From Norana najaformis (lineage: Eukaryota > Annelida > Clitellata > Crassiclitellata > Hormogastridae), in contig OZ029929.1 in the NCBI GenBank assembly GCA_964023275.1, forward strand, positions 6,717,437-6,781,436: DNA of 64,000 nucleotides. Reading direction: 5' to 3'. Position numbers and translations under genes: made by a program. Under the pieces are notes generated by a model. That model had not been told where the DNA came from, made no database searches, and saw only the letters and a program-made list of their open reading frames with translations. Positions 1 through 11,000 of this stretch are shown here, piece by piece (within the stretch, counting starts at the first letter, position 1; the number at the start of each line of letters is the position of its first letter).

Positions 1-130
1 GCATGTGTATGTATGTATGTATGTATGAATGTATGTATGTATATATGTATGTATGTTTGCACGCGTGTATGTATGCATGCGTATGTATGCATGTGTATGT
101 ATGTACGACTGTATGTACTAAGACATTTAA
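1..130. repeat. TATG/ATGC tetranucleotide microsatellite
   Basis: Imperfect (TATG)n with CATG interruptions. It is non-coding simple sequence, and open frames through it are composition artefacts. Confidence 0.9.
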
Positions 131-136
131 TATGAA

Positions 137-905
137 TGTGACTTGGTGGTGAAGCTCGATGCCTTCCATCACTGGTGTCTGAGGAAAATCCTGCGCATTT
201 CCTGTATGGCATACGTCACCAACGCAGAGGTCTATCGACCCACGATGCAAATTCCTGTGTCTAAGCTCATCCAACCAGCGAGGCTCCGGCTGTTTTGTCA
301 CCACACTACGTGCTGTCATACATGCATGCATACATACATACATACACACATACATACATACATACACACATGCATACATAGAGTACATAGATACATTCAT
401 ACATACATACATACATGCACACATACATACACACATACATACACACATGCATGCATACATACACACATGCATACATACATACACAAATGCATGCATACTT
501 ACATACATACACACATGCATGCATACATACATACATACACACATACATACATACACACATGCATACATAGAGTACATACATACATTCATACATACATACA
601 TACATGCACACATACATACACACATACATACACACATGCATGCATACATACACACATGCATATATACATACCCACATGCATACATACATACACAAATGCA
701 TGCATACTTACATACATACATACATGCATGCATACATACATACATACACACATGCATACATACATACATGATATACGGCCGTCCAAGAGGTTGATAGGGA
801 CCATCTGGATGCCCTCGCCACACAGGGACTAGAGTAGTGGAGTCCGACTTGCGTCCGCTGAATTTCGGTCAACACACGACCTGGAGACGTGCCCAGAATA
901 CAGGC
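137..905 (+). pseudogene. Non-LTR retrotransposon ORF2 C-terminal fragment, split by a microsatellite
   Basis: Positions 143-310 translate to a stretch resembling the region just after the reverse transcriptase domain of RTE/jockey-like LINEs (motifs such as KLDAFHHWCLRKILRIS and YVTNAEVYR). After the microsatellite at 316-770, positions 772-905 resume with GRPRG and TTWRRAQNTGGW-like remnants typical of the extreme C-terminus of such ORFs, but with stops. I infer one decayed copy in which a short tetranucleotide run expanded. The family assignment comes from recalled motif patterns, not a search. Confidence 0.5.
316..770. repeat. ACAT microsatellite with a ~189-bp higher-order unit
   Basis: Dense (ACAT)n/(ACAC)n. 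A marker 'gagtacat' followed by 'acattcat' occurs at 381 and again at 570, and the flanking pattern of ACAC/GCAT interruptions repeats too, so a block of about 189 bp has been duplicated in tandem. The long His/Thr/Tyr-rich frames here are artefacts. Confidence 0.85.
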
Positions 906-1077
906 GGTTGGCTGTGTACTGCGCTGTATTGCATCTACTTTATTGTAATGTATTGTATTTTCTTGCATTGCGCCGATACTGTACCGTATCGCTTGTAGTG
1001 TATTTTACTAATCGTGCTCTGCTGTCCTGTAACTTACTATGTTGCATTGATATTGTGGTTTGTCGTATGTTCGACAG

Positions 1078-1176
1078 AATACGGTGATGATGCCTTTATA
1101 TCGTGTACAAACATTGTCTACTTCGGCCAAGATTACGATCGACCAGAAAAGGCCGACACAACGACATCCATACTAC
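1078..1176 (+). CDS. Calcium-channel gamma / TARP-like subunit, internal exon (first extracellular loop end)
   Basis: This 99-nt exon lies between an acceptor (…gttcgacag, AG at 1076-1077) and a donor (gtaaga at 1177), phase 1 on both sides. It encodes about 33 residues ending TTTSILR. In vertebrate CACNG2-type genes the second coding exon ends just before AVRASS or MIRSAT, at the end of the first extracellular loop. Here the C left over joins GA of the next exon to give Arg, followed by AIRKSAP, so both the boundary and the alignment agree. The upstream exon, with TM1 and the GLW motif, was not found and probably lies left of the window. The call depends on exon-boundary and sequence agreement with gamma-5/7 and is less certain alone than the two exons that follow. 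Confidence 0.68.
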
Positions 1177-2555
1177 GTAAGATTACCCGATCAGATCCGT
1201 ATTTTCGTGATCATCATCATGATCATGATCATGATCATGATACTAATCTACTTCTCTATCTTCTACTTTTATTCTGTCTCATATACATCTGGACTTTTAT
1301 ATAGAGCATTTTAATGTTTAATCACTGGCTCTTGTATGGTAATGCATCATCATCATGCATCATAATTCTCAATGCTACCACCACCACCATCACCACCATC
1401 ACCACCACTACTACTACTACTAATACTACCACTACTATTACTACTACTACCATCACACCACTACTAACACTACCACTACTATATTGTTATGCTTACTACC
1501 TCGGTTATTCCTAATCTTGTGTGTCAAACGCATTGCACATTTGGCCAACGTGACCGAATTTCGAACCAGCATTCGACGAACCGACGGATGCAGGCAGTCG
1601 AATCCTCAGTCATCCGCTTGGAATCGATAGCCTGGCGCCGCCATGACATGCTCAGACTACAAACAGAAACATTTCACGCGCATTTGCCAACCTTCAGCCG
1701 TCCATAAATGAGACTTGAAATTAGCACAGCATCTTTTGAGAATTTCTTATGGACCAAAGCCTCTTGATGATATCAAGAACAAATACGAATTCGGTTACAG
1801 TGACAAAATTTAATTATGCATATATAAATTTCTCACGCCACACTTCAGTGGCGCTATTGTAGATATGAAAGGGAGGTGTCGTATTAAATTATTCATCAAA
1901 AAGATAATGATAAAATGTAAATGTACATGTTTTTCTGTAGCAACGTTACGTGCTCGATCCTGCTCATTTAACAGTATAGTAGAAGAATAGAAAGAAGAAG
2001 CAGAAGAGGAGGAACAGGAGGAAGAGGAAGAATAGGAAGAAGAATAGGAAAAAGAATAGGAAAAAATAAGAAGAGCAGAAAGAAGAAGTAGAAGAAGAAG
2101 AAAATGAATACATAGAAGAGGAACAAGAATATAAAGAAGAATAAGAAAAAGAGGAGGAATAAGAGGAGGACTAAAAGATAGAAAAGAAAAAGAAATGGAA
2201 AAAAGAAAAAGAACAGGAGGAAGAGAAGTAGGAAGAAAGAGAAAGAAGAAAAGAAAGGAACCAAGATAGTGATAATTATGAAGACGATAAAGATAACGAT
2301 AATTATGAAGCCGATAAAGATGATAACGACGACTATGCTTATGCGGACTGCGTTGTCGTCGACGACGATGACAACGACAACAACAACAACAACGATTTAA
2401 CTGATGATGGCGAAGATTGCGAATGAAATGTTGATGAACAGCGTAGGAAAAGCAGTTGACAAAAAGATAAATAGACCAGATTAAAATTTAACAAGAGAAA
2501 GACGAACATAGGCGCAGAAATAAAAGCGTCGGCCATATTTCCTCTTTCTTCGCAG
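1177..2555 (+). other. Intron of the CACNG-like gene
   Basis: The intron runs from donor gtaaga to acceptor cttcgcag at 2555. It contains ACC/ACT trinucleotide repeats (about 1375-1480), a purine-rich tract, and at 1914-1970 a short match (minus sense) to the SINE family described at 41655. I see no coding sequence. Confidence 0.65.
1976..2260. repeat. Purine-rich AGA/AGG tract
   Basis: About 280 nt almost entirely A and G on the + strand (agaagaagg, gaggaggaa patterns). It could form unusual DNA structure, but no more can be said. Confidence 0.85.
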
Positions 2556-2690
2556 GAGCAATCCGGAAGTCAGCGCCAGTCATTGTGGGAAGTCTGCTGG
2601 TTATGTTGACGGCACTGGCCCTCAGCATTCTCGGCAACAACAAGCGAGACGTCCGAACTCTGCTAGCCGCCATCTTGTACATCTGCGCCG
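2556..2690 (+). CDS. Calcium-channel gamma / TARP-like subunit, exon encoding TM2 and start of TM3
   Basis: This 135-nt exon has acceptor ttcttcgcag and donor gtgaga at 2691, phase 1 on both sides. It encodes IRKSAPVIVGSLLVML, a hydrophobic segment through LALSILG, then NNKRDVRTLLAAILYICA. This is the TM2, short loop and TM3 start seen in CACNG/TARP proteins; gamma-5/7 have IRSATPFP…NIGHIRPQRT at the same place. Vertebrate CACNG2 has an exon of nearly identical length with the same end points (AVRASS…FFVSA). The protein would be a four-pass plasma-membrane auxiliary subunit of voltage-gated calcium channels or AMPA-type glutamate receptors. Which partner it serves cannot be told from sequence. 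Confidence 0.85.
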
Positions 2691-2924
2691 GTGAGACAGG
2701 AAACATATCTATACATAGACAAGTAGATGGATAGACAGACAGACAAACAAACAGACAGACCCGACCACGCGCACGTATTCACGTGGCATTCAGTAAGCTG
2801 GAAAGACATCTGTTTTGTTTCGTCTGGAGACTCTTGTCTGTCTTATCTGGTCTGCAAATCTTTCTCTGTATATCACTTTCTGACGGTTGGAGGGCATGCT
2901 TGTCCACGTTGTTTCATGCACACA

Positions 2925-3000
2925 GGTATGTATGTATGCATGTATGTATGTATGTATTCATGATATGTATTATGTATGTATGTATGTATGTATGTATGTA
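2925..3000. repeat. TATG microsatellite
   Basis: (TATG)n, broken once by 'attcatgatatg'. It abuts the LINE-A tail that begins at 3001. Confidence 0.9.
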
Positions 3001-3165
3001 TCGTAATCGTAATATCGAAATTTCTACAGCGCTCAACGAAAGCTAAGTCGCGGGAACCAGCTTATTCACAGGCGCTCAGTCAAAACAAAATCGATAGGCA
3101 AAAGGGTCAAGATCCAGGAGTCAGGCACTCAGACAGTCGGACGGCTACGGTGGATGCTGTTTGAA
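3001..3165 (-). mobile_element. LINE family A, 3' end fragment
   Basis: Read on the minus strand this ends in ...GCGCTGTAGAAATTTCG followed by (ATTACG)n, with the internal motif TTGCCTATCGATTTTGTTT. The same segment recurs nine times in the window, in both orientations: 3001, 7569, 20136, 20965, 39215, 40515, 42248, 50716 and 54935. The best-preserved longer copies have, upstream, remnants resembling the C-terminus of L2/CR1-type ORF2 (…SKLKT). I infer 5'-truncated non-LTR copies with a hexanucleotide tail. Confidence 0.7.
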
Positions 3166-3167
3166 AC

Positions 3168-3355
3168 TGTATGTATGTATGTATGTATGTATGTATGCAT
3201 GCATGCATGTATGTATGTATGCATGCATGCATGTTTGTATGTGTTCACGATGTATTATGTATGCATATATGTATGTATGCATGTATGGATGGATGGATGG
3301 ATTGATGGATGGATTGATGGATGGATGGATGGATGGTTGGATGGATGTACATATG
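3168..3355. repeat. TATG then GGAT tetranucleotide microsatellites
   Basis: (TATG/CATG)n up to about 3240 and (GGAT)n at about 3285-3345. Confidence 0.9.
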
Positions 3356-3548
3356 CATGATTGCAATAAGTATTTCTCGTTTTCTTGTCTCCAGAAGTCA
3401 GTTTTTCTCAGCTCCATCGATAACTTTGTCACTTATCAATCACTCTGAACAGAATCCGGATAATCGCATCAGTAAGCAGGTCTCGGCCCTTAGTCCCTGG
3501 CACGAGTAGAAGCAGTTTTTGGCTGTTTGTAGCAGTCAAAAGGGATAA

Positions 3549-3666
3549 CACTGGCCAACACATAATTTGTTGCCTCAAATGTTAGAACTGTTTCTGGGTA
3601 TATTTGACCTGCTGATTCCAGAAAAGGCACCAGTTTTCTCCCAGCAGGTCTAGTTTTCGAGATATA
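3549..3666. repeat. Left terminal inverted repeat
   Basis: Pairs with 6218-6344. The first 12 nt are identical and the last ~18 nt nearly so; the middle is diverged and carries a poly-A/T length difference. Confidence 0.72.
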
Positions 3667-3864
3667 GAACATTATGCCATATACCAGTCCTTGCCTCTGC
3701 TCGCCCATAAAACATAAGGCTATAGCTATAATTATGTAGTGCTCAATTTATTATGTGATACACTAAATAAACATAATAATACAAATACTTAAAAGAAAAT
3801 GGTAGTACCTGAAACTGTACTTATATGATACCAAACAGAACAAGTTTGTTATAAAAATTTCAAG

Positions 3865-5567
3865 TCATTCGACACCGAAGAAGCTCCTTTTGTACGATTT
3901 CCGAGTGTGGCATCTGCCGGAACAATCGCGCATAATATTCCAGCAATAGTCTGCCATCTTTTGTGCATCCCATCTTCCTTGATATCGATTTTCCATTGTT
4001 TTGATGTCTTGGTGAAATCTTTCACCTTGCTCTTCGCTGAAGTCACCAAGATTCTCTGGAAAGCGATCTAAGTGACTGTGGAGATAATGGACTTTAATGC
4101 TCATGTTGCAGCCAAGCTTGTTGAAATGAAGAAGCATATCCTCTACTAGTTGTGCATAATTGTCTGCCTTCTTGTTGCCAAGAAAATTTTTAGTTACAAG
4201 AACAAAGGAAGACCAGGCACAAGATTCGATTTCATTCATTGATGGTATGAAAAGTGGGTCATTCATAAGTTGCCTGATCTGTGGACCATCGAAGATTCCA
4301 GCCTTCAATTTTTCCATTGTAATTCTTGGTAACTTGTGTACTATGTATTCGAAGCATGAACCTTCTTTATTCAAAGCCCTGACAAATTGTTTCATCAGGC
4401 CTAGCTTTATATGTAGTGGTGGCAGTATGATCCTATCTCGTGCCACCAAAGATTCCTTGATTACATTTTGAGCTCCAACCACCATGTCTTTCCTCGAAGG
4501 CCAATCTTTTCTTGTCCAATGTTCATGCTTGGCTCTACTGTCCCAAAGACACAAAAAGCAGGGATACTTTGTGTAGCCACTTTGTTGACCAAGGAGGAAA
4601 TTTACCATCTTCAAGTCTACACAAATTACCCATTGATGTTCTTTGTATTTTATCTTTTCCAGTACTAAAGAGATGGCATTGTACTCTTCTTTCATCCTGG
4701 TGGAGTGACCGATTGGAATAGAACCAAATTTGTTGCCATTATTTAAAAGCACACATTTCAGACTACGTTTTGAACTGTCGATAAAAGACGCCACTCATCT
4801 GGGCTGTAATCCGACAGACCAATTTTCTTCAATAAGTTGCTGATGTCATTACAGAATACTAGGTTGTTGTCTTCGATAAAGAATGGCAGCAAATCCTTTT
4901 CTCTGTTTCTATAAATTGTAATTCTCGTTCCAGGCTGAAGTGCATTCTTTTCCTTTAGTCTGGACGCAAGCAATTCAGAGGACTCTTTGGAAAGATATAA
5001 GTCCCTGATCAGATCACTCAACTCTTTTTGGTCAAAACGTTCACTGTGTGAAGTTGATTGGAAATCACTGTCACTGCCCCCACTTTCTTCACTTTCGTCA
5101 TCTTGTCCGATATTGGACATGCAAGTCTCATCGTCTGAGAGCTGAGGTAGTTCGCGAAAAGGTGGAACTGGTACAATATCCGAATGCGGAACAGGTCTCC
5201 TGGCTGAAGGTATATCAGGGTAAGACAACTTGTGACGATTATTTCGATTGATGCCTATGATATTAACCATACAAAAGTAACAGTCGTCGAAGTGGTTTAT
5301 CTGTTCCCTCCAAACCATCGGTACACCAAATTTCAGGCAGCTTCTCTTTCCAATTGTCCAGTGGCGCATTTGTTCAATACAAGTTTTGCATACTGTATGA
5401 GGAGCCCATTGCTTATCTTGATCTCCAAGTTTGACACCAAAATAACCTACATATGCTCTTTTTACAAACTCAGAAATCGGTTTCCTGTTTGCTTTTAGTG
5501 TGTATTCCCCACAAATGTAGCAGAATATGTCTGGATGGTTAATGCAGCTCCGTCTGGAAGTAGCCAT
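3865..5567 (-). pseudogene. Uncharacterised transposon-borne protein (cc8L18.2-like family), frameshifted
   Basis: Two minus-strand frames are read in succession: 5567 to about 4790 (N-terminal ~260 aa) and about 4794 to 3865 (C-terminal ~309 aa). The shift falls in a short T run on the coding strand at 4792-4796, consistent with loss of one base (mutation or assembly error). The N-terminal part has several Cys pairs (CYICGEYT, CKTC, CYFC) suggesting zinc binding, then an acidic Ser/Glu linker. The C-terminal part has IDSSKRSLKC, CVDLKMV, a CFLCLWD…HEHW motif and EEQGERFHQD. I recognise a family widespread and intronless in invertebrate genomes, annotated as uncharacterised or 'cc8L18.2-like'. 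Its placement between TIRs suggests a transposase, with conserved Asp/Glu in the C-terminal half as candidate catalytic residues. That function is inference. Confidence 0.7.
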
Positions 5568-6217
5568 AACCTTAAGGATGTTCGCATCTGAGGAATTAAA
5601 TGACTAACCTAAAAAATAGTAAGAACATGTAGTTATTTAATGCTCACATTCACAGATTGTTCTTGCGACCAACTCTTAATATGCCCTAATATGGTTTTTT
5701 GGTTTTTGAAAACTAATACTGTTGTATAAGTTTCATGTGTGATTTGGGAACTATTGTTTTAATTGTTATAAATTCTTATGGGCTCCAAACTTATGAATTG
5801 TCAGTTGATTGCGTTTTGCAGAAAACCTGCATGAACCTTAGAGAGAAAACTTTACATAGTTGAATAATGCGGCTGCTCTAGCTTTCAGGAGGCGGTTTAT
5901 ATAGGCTATAAATGCTGACTTCAGCATAATCTATTTACATAGTTCGAAACCATGAAACGCTGTATAAGCACAAATAAATTCTAAATGAGGCCATGAATTT
6001 AGTGCTGAGTAAGCTGTAGGCTACGGAATAGTTATTTCGTTGAATCAGCAATATCTCAGCACGCGGCAAGATATGCTGATTTTACATTATAAGGATGTAG
6101 GCATTATATGAATCAGCAAGAATTATAATTAGCCATAAATAAAGCTTATTATGACATTTTAGTTTTGCCAAAGACATCGTTTAAAGAGTGGACTGGGTTT
6201 TCTTTACAAAATCGACG
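5568..6217. other. Non-coding 5' part of the transposon
   Basis: AT-rich sequence between the minus-strand gene start and the right TIR. No open frame was recognised. It may hold the promoter of the element's gene. Confidence 0.5.
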
Positions 6218-6344
6218 ATATCTCAGAAACTAGACCTGATGCACTCAATCCAATGACATTTTCTGAATCAGCGCCCAAAATTACCCCAAGAACAGGTCTA
6301 AAACCGAAGCCAACAAGAAAAAAAAAATTTTCTGTTGGCCAGTG
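6218..6344. repeat. Right terminal inverted repeat
   Basis: Reverse complement partner of 3549-3666, ending …GTTGGCCAGTG and followed by TAA. Confidence 0.72.
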
Positions 6345-6639
6345 TAATAGGTCGAGCGCTGAGCCACTAATTGGAAGCATTCACACGAAAACAACCGCTT
6401 TGTCTCGAGCGCCGTAGGAAGGACCAGTTGGAGCAACTACTTTAGGCGACCATTCAACCCTTCTCCATTCTTCCATCATTCCTCCCTCCATTGTGTCTCT
6501 TTTCCAGTTGTCTTCTTTATCCGGCTCGTTGGTCGGTGCTAAATTGCAGCTATAAAAAGACTCATTTGGTAATGGTGATCAACAAGCTCACACGCTATGA
6601 TGCTATGGCTTCACTATGCTAACGACCACACTACGACGA

Positions 6640-6673
<34 letters not shown>

Positions 6674-7490
6674 CTCTCTCTCCATTGGCTTCTATGACTT
6701 TCTCTGTCTGTTTCTATTTTAATGTCTTTCTCTTGCTCTGCCTGTCTCTGTGTTTGTGTCTCTCTGTCTCTGTATCTATCTAGCTATGTCTTTCTCTATC
6801 AGTACACTTTTGCCATTTGCCTGCCCTTGCATGCCTGCCTGCCTACCTGCATGCATGCATGCCTGCATGTCTGCTTGCCTGCCTGCCTGTCTGTCAGTTT
6901 GCTTGTTTGTCTACATGGACAAACGAACGAACAGAAAGATACATTTTTATGAATGCACATACATACATGCATACATACATACATACATGTACAAAACATA
7001 CATATATAAATACGCTCAATCTGTATATAGACTCTATATCCCTACCTATGACTATCTTAGTCAATCTGTTTACATAAATGTCTCACTCACTCATTTACCA
7101 ACTCAGCAACTCACTCAGTCACTCACTCACTGTACATTTTGTCTAACGTGCTAATTATAATTATTATGTCTAGACCAGATCACTGTAACGAACCCGAAAA
7201 TTTATGTAGCTCTTGTTCGAAACAACTCAGAAACTAAATAAAGATTGGAATTTGGACAGAGTACATATACGGCACATAATATAAGGTTAGGCAGGGCGTA
7301 TCCGTGGTTTTTGGTTCATTTTGTACAGTTAGGCGGAACCATCCATCGATCAGTGGTTCTTTAAGTGCATTCAGTAAAGGAGATTGGAGGGAAAGGGAGT
7401 TACAGGGAGCAATATTGGATTTCCCCAGAAGTGACATTTGCCGAACAAGCTCCCAGAGGCTCTGCCCGGAATAGACTAGTATATATATAT
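6345..7490. other. Intronic low-complexity stretch
   Basis: Holds (TC)n at about 6642-6681, TGCC/TGCA-type tetranucleotide repeats at about 6825-6905 and short ACAT runs near 6960-6990. At about 7300-7475 there is a retroelement-like fragment (minus sense SLWELV). No gene seen. Confidence 0.6.
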
Positions 7491-7568
7491 ATCGATGAGT
7501 TTGTATGATATATATATATATATTCTGTATGATATATATAAAAATATATATCATACAAACTCATCGAT
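7491..7568. repeat. Perfect inverted repeat (hairpin), AT-rich loop
   Basis: The arm atcgatgagtttgtatgat at 7491 is repeated as its exact reverse complement ending at 7568; both arms run into (AT)n in the middle. It would extrude a hairpin of about 25 bp. Confidence 0.85.
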
Positions 7569-7872
7569 GCTCCACCGCTTGCAATTTCTGCATCTGCTTT
7601 TCACTCAAAACTGAAAACATTCCTCTTTCAAAGATCCTGTCCTGACACCTCTTCTTCCTCTTATCTCTTTCTCTCTCTCCTCTCCAATCCCAAACACCAC
7701 CCCCTATAGCTGCCACGCTGTCTCTCCGTCTGACTTTTGGATCTTGACCTGGAACCGAACCCTTTTGCCTATCGATTTGTTTTGACTGAGCGCCTGTGAA
7801 TAAGCTGGTCCCCGCGACGTGGCTTTCGTTGGGCGCTGTAGAAATCTCGGAGTAACGATTACGATTATATAT
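7569..7872 (+). mobile_element. LINE family A, 3' end fragment
   Basis: Plus-sense copy with a pyrimidine-rich stretch, TTGCCTATCGATTTGTTT, and the terminal GGGCGCTGTAGAAATCTCGG followed by (ATTACG)n. Confidence 0.7.
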
Positions 7873-8055
7873 TCGTCATATATAAGGCGATTCTGGATTA
7901 TATAAACCGGTTCTTCTTTACCCGTGCTGCGCCCTGATGTAGGTCGAAGCATCTGTTCTTCGTCCTGTCCCTTGTTTCTCAGCAGTCGGAATCAGGTGCT
8001 GCTTCGTTCATTTATAGGATCCTGCAGCAGAATTCTACGCATTCCGCGAACTGCA

Positions 8056-11000
8056 CTATTGCACGGGATGATGGATATATGTCTTTAAAGAGGCTATTGC
8101 ACGGGATGATGGATATCTGTCTTTAAAGAGGCTATTGCACGGGATGATGGATATCTGTCTTTAAAGAGGCTATTGCACGGGATGATGGATATCTGTCTTT
8201 AAAGAGGCTATTGCACGGGATGATGGATATCTGTCTTTAAAGAGGCTATTGCACGGGATGATGGACATCTGTCTTTAAAGAGGCTATTGCACGGGATGAT
8301 GGATATCTGTCTTTAAAGAGGCTATTGCACGGGATGATGGATATATGTCTCTAAAGAGGCTATTGCACGGGATGATGGATATCTGTCTTTAAAGAGGCTA
8401 TTGCACGGGATGATGGATATATGTCTTTAAAGAGGCTATTGCACGGGATGATGGATATATGTCTTTAAAGAGGCTATTGCACGGGATAATGGATATATGT
8501 CTTTAAAGAGGCTATTGCACGGGATGATGGATATCTGTCTTGAAAGAGGCTATTGCACGGGATGATGGACATCTGTCTTTAAAGAGGCTATTGCACGGGA
8601 TGATGGATATCTGTCTTGAAAGAGGCTATTGCACGGGATGATGGATATCTGTCTTTAAAGAGGCTATTGCACGGGATGATGGATATCTGTCTTTAAAGAG
8701 GCTATTGCACGGGATGATGGATATCTGTCTTTAAAGAGGCTATTGCACGGGATGATGGATATCTGTCTTTAAAGAGGCTATTGCACGGGATGATGGATAT
8801 CTGTCTTTAAAGAGGCTATTGCACGGGATGATGGATATATGTCTTTAAAGAGGCTATTGCACGGGATGATGGATATATGTCTTTAAAGAGGCTATTGCAC
8901 GGGATGATGGATATCTGTCTTTAAAGAGGCTATTGCACGGGATGATGGACATCTGTCTTTAAAGAGGCTATTGCACGGGATGATGGACATCTGTCTTTAA
9001 AGAGGCTATTGCACGGGATGATGGATATCTGTCTTTAAAGAGGCTATTGCACGGGATGATGGATACCTGTCTTTAAAGAGGCTATTGCACGGGATGATGG
9101 ATATCTGTCTTTAAAGAGGCTATTGCACGGGATGATGGATATATGTCTTTAAAGAGGCTATTGCACGGGATGATGGATATATGTCTTTAAAGAGGCTATT
9201 GCACGGGATGATGGATACCTGTCTTTAAAGAGGCTATTGCACGGGATGATGGATACCTCTCTTTAAAGAGGCTATTGCACGGGATGATGGATACCTGTCT
9301 TTAAAGAGGCTATTGCACGGGATGATGGATATCTGTCTTTAAAGAGGCTATTGCACGGGATGATGGATATCTGTCTTTAAAGAGGCTATTGCACGGGATG
9401 ATGGATATCTGTCTTTAAAGAGGCTATTGCACGGGATGATGGATATATGTCTTTAAAGAGGCTATTGCACGGGATGATGGATATCTGTCTTTAAAGAGGC
9501 TATTGCACGGGATGATGGATATCTGTCTTTAAAGAGGCTATTGCACGGGATGATGGATATCTGTCTTTAAAGAGGCTATTGCACGGGATGATGGATATCT
9601 GTCTTTAAAGAGGCTATTGCACGGGATGATGGATATCTGTCTTTAAAGAGGCTATTGCACGGGATGATGGATATCTGTCTTTAAAGAGGCTATTGCACGG
9701 GATGATGGATATATGTCTTTAAAGAGGCTATTGCACGGGATGATGGATACCTGTCTTTAAAGAGGCTATTGCAAGGGATGATGGATATCTGTCTTTAAAG
9801 AGGCTATTGCACGGGATGATGGACATCTGTCTTTAAAGAGGCTATTGCACGGGATGATGGATATCTGTCTTTAAAGAGGCTATTGCACGGGATGATGGAT
9901 ATATGTCTTTAAAGAGGCTATTGCACGGGATGATGGACATCTGTCTTTAAAGAGGCTATTGCACGGGATGATGGATATCTGTCTTTAAAGAGGCTATTGC
10001 ACGGGATGATGGACATCTGTCTTTAAAGAGGCTATTGCACGGGATGATGGATATCTGTCTTTAAAGAGGCTATTGCACGGGATGATGGATATCTGTCTTT
10101 AAAGAGGCTATTGCACGGGATGATGGACATCTGTCTTTAAAGAGGCTATTGCACGGGATGATGGACATCTGTCTTTAAAGAGGCTATTGCACGGGATGAT
10201 GGATATCTGTCTTTAAAGAGGCTATTGCACGGGATTATGGATATATGTCTTTAAAGAGGCTATTGCACGGGATGATGGATATCTGTCTTTAAAGAGGCTA
10301 TTGCACGGGATGATGGATACCTGTCTTTAAAGAGGCTATTGCACGGGATGATGGATACCTGTCTTTAAAGAGGCTATTGCACGGGATGATGGATATCTGT
10401 CTTTAAAGAGGCTATTGCACGGGATGATGGATATATGTCTTTAAAGAGGCTATTGCACGGGATGATGGATACCTGTCTTTAAAGAGGCTATTGCACGGGA
10501 TGATGGATACCTGTCTTTAAAGAGGCTATTGCACGGGATGATGGATATCTGTCTTTAAAGAGGCTATTGCACGGGATGATGGATATCTGTCTTTAAAGAG
10601 GCTATTGCACGGGATGATGGATATCTGTCTTTAAAGAGGCTATTGCACGGGATGATGGATATCTGTCTTTAAAGAGGCTATTGCACGGGATGATGGATAT
10701 CTGTCTTTAAAGAGGCTATTGCACGGGATGATGGATATCTGTCTTTAAAGAGGCTATTGCACGGGATGATGGATATCTGTCTTTAAAGAGGCTATTGCAC
10801 GGGATGATGGATATCTGTCTTTAAAGAGGCTATTGCACGGGATGATGGATATCTGTCTTTAAAGAGGCTATTGCACGGGATGATGGATATCTGTCTTTAA
10901 AGAGGCTATTGCACGGGATGATGGATATCTGTCTTTAAAGAGGCTATTGCACGGGATGATGGATATCTGTCTTTAAAGAGGCTATTGCACGGGATGATGG

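Larger units (their letters stand above)
3549..6344. mobile_element. 2.8-kb DNA transposon with ~120-bp imperfect TIRs and putative TAA target duplication
   Basis: The left end begins CACTGGCCAACA and the right end is its reverse complement TGTTGGCCAGTG. The similarity continues inward for about 120 nt, including a shared caggtctagttt…gagatat block at the inner end. TAA lies immediately outside both ends (3546-3548 and 6345-6347), consistent with a 3-bp target-site duplication. The only gene is the frameshifted minus-strand reading frame at 3865-5567. TWA duplications are a PIF/Harbinger trait, but the protein does not look like a standard Harbinger transposase, so the superfamily is left open. 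It sits inside the last CACNG intron. Confidence 0.72.

Noticed and set aside
143..832. Long His/Thr/Tyr-rich and Cys/Val/Met-rich frames on both strands
   Set aside because: They are translations of the ACAT/TATG microsatellite; frames are open in several registers with no protein signature. The same holds at 3145-3448, 14506-14804, 32934-33495 and 45192-45512.
1968..2264. Phe/Leu-rich 'membrane protein' frame on the minus strand
   Set aside because: Pure purine/pyrimidine tract; likewise the Ser- and Leu-rich frames at 15176-15514, 17480-17886 and 51705-52570.
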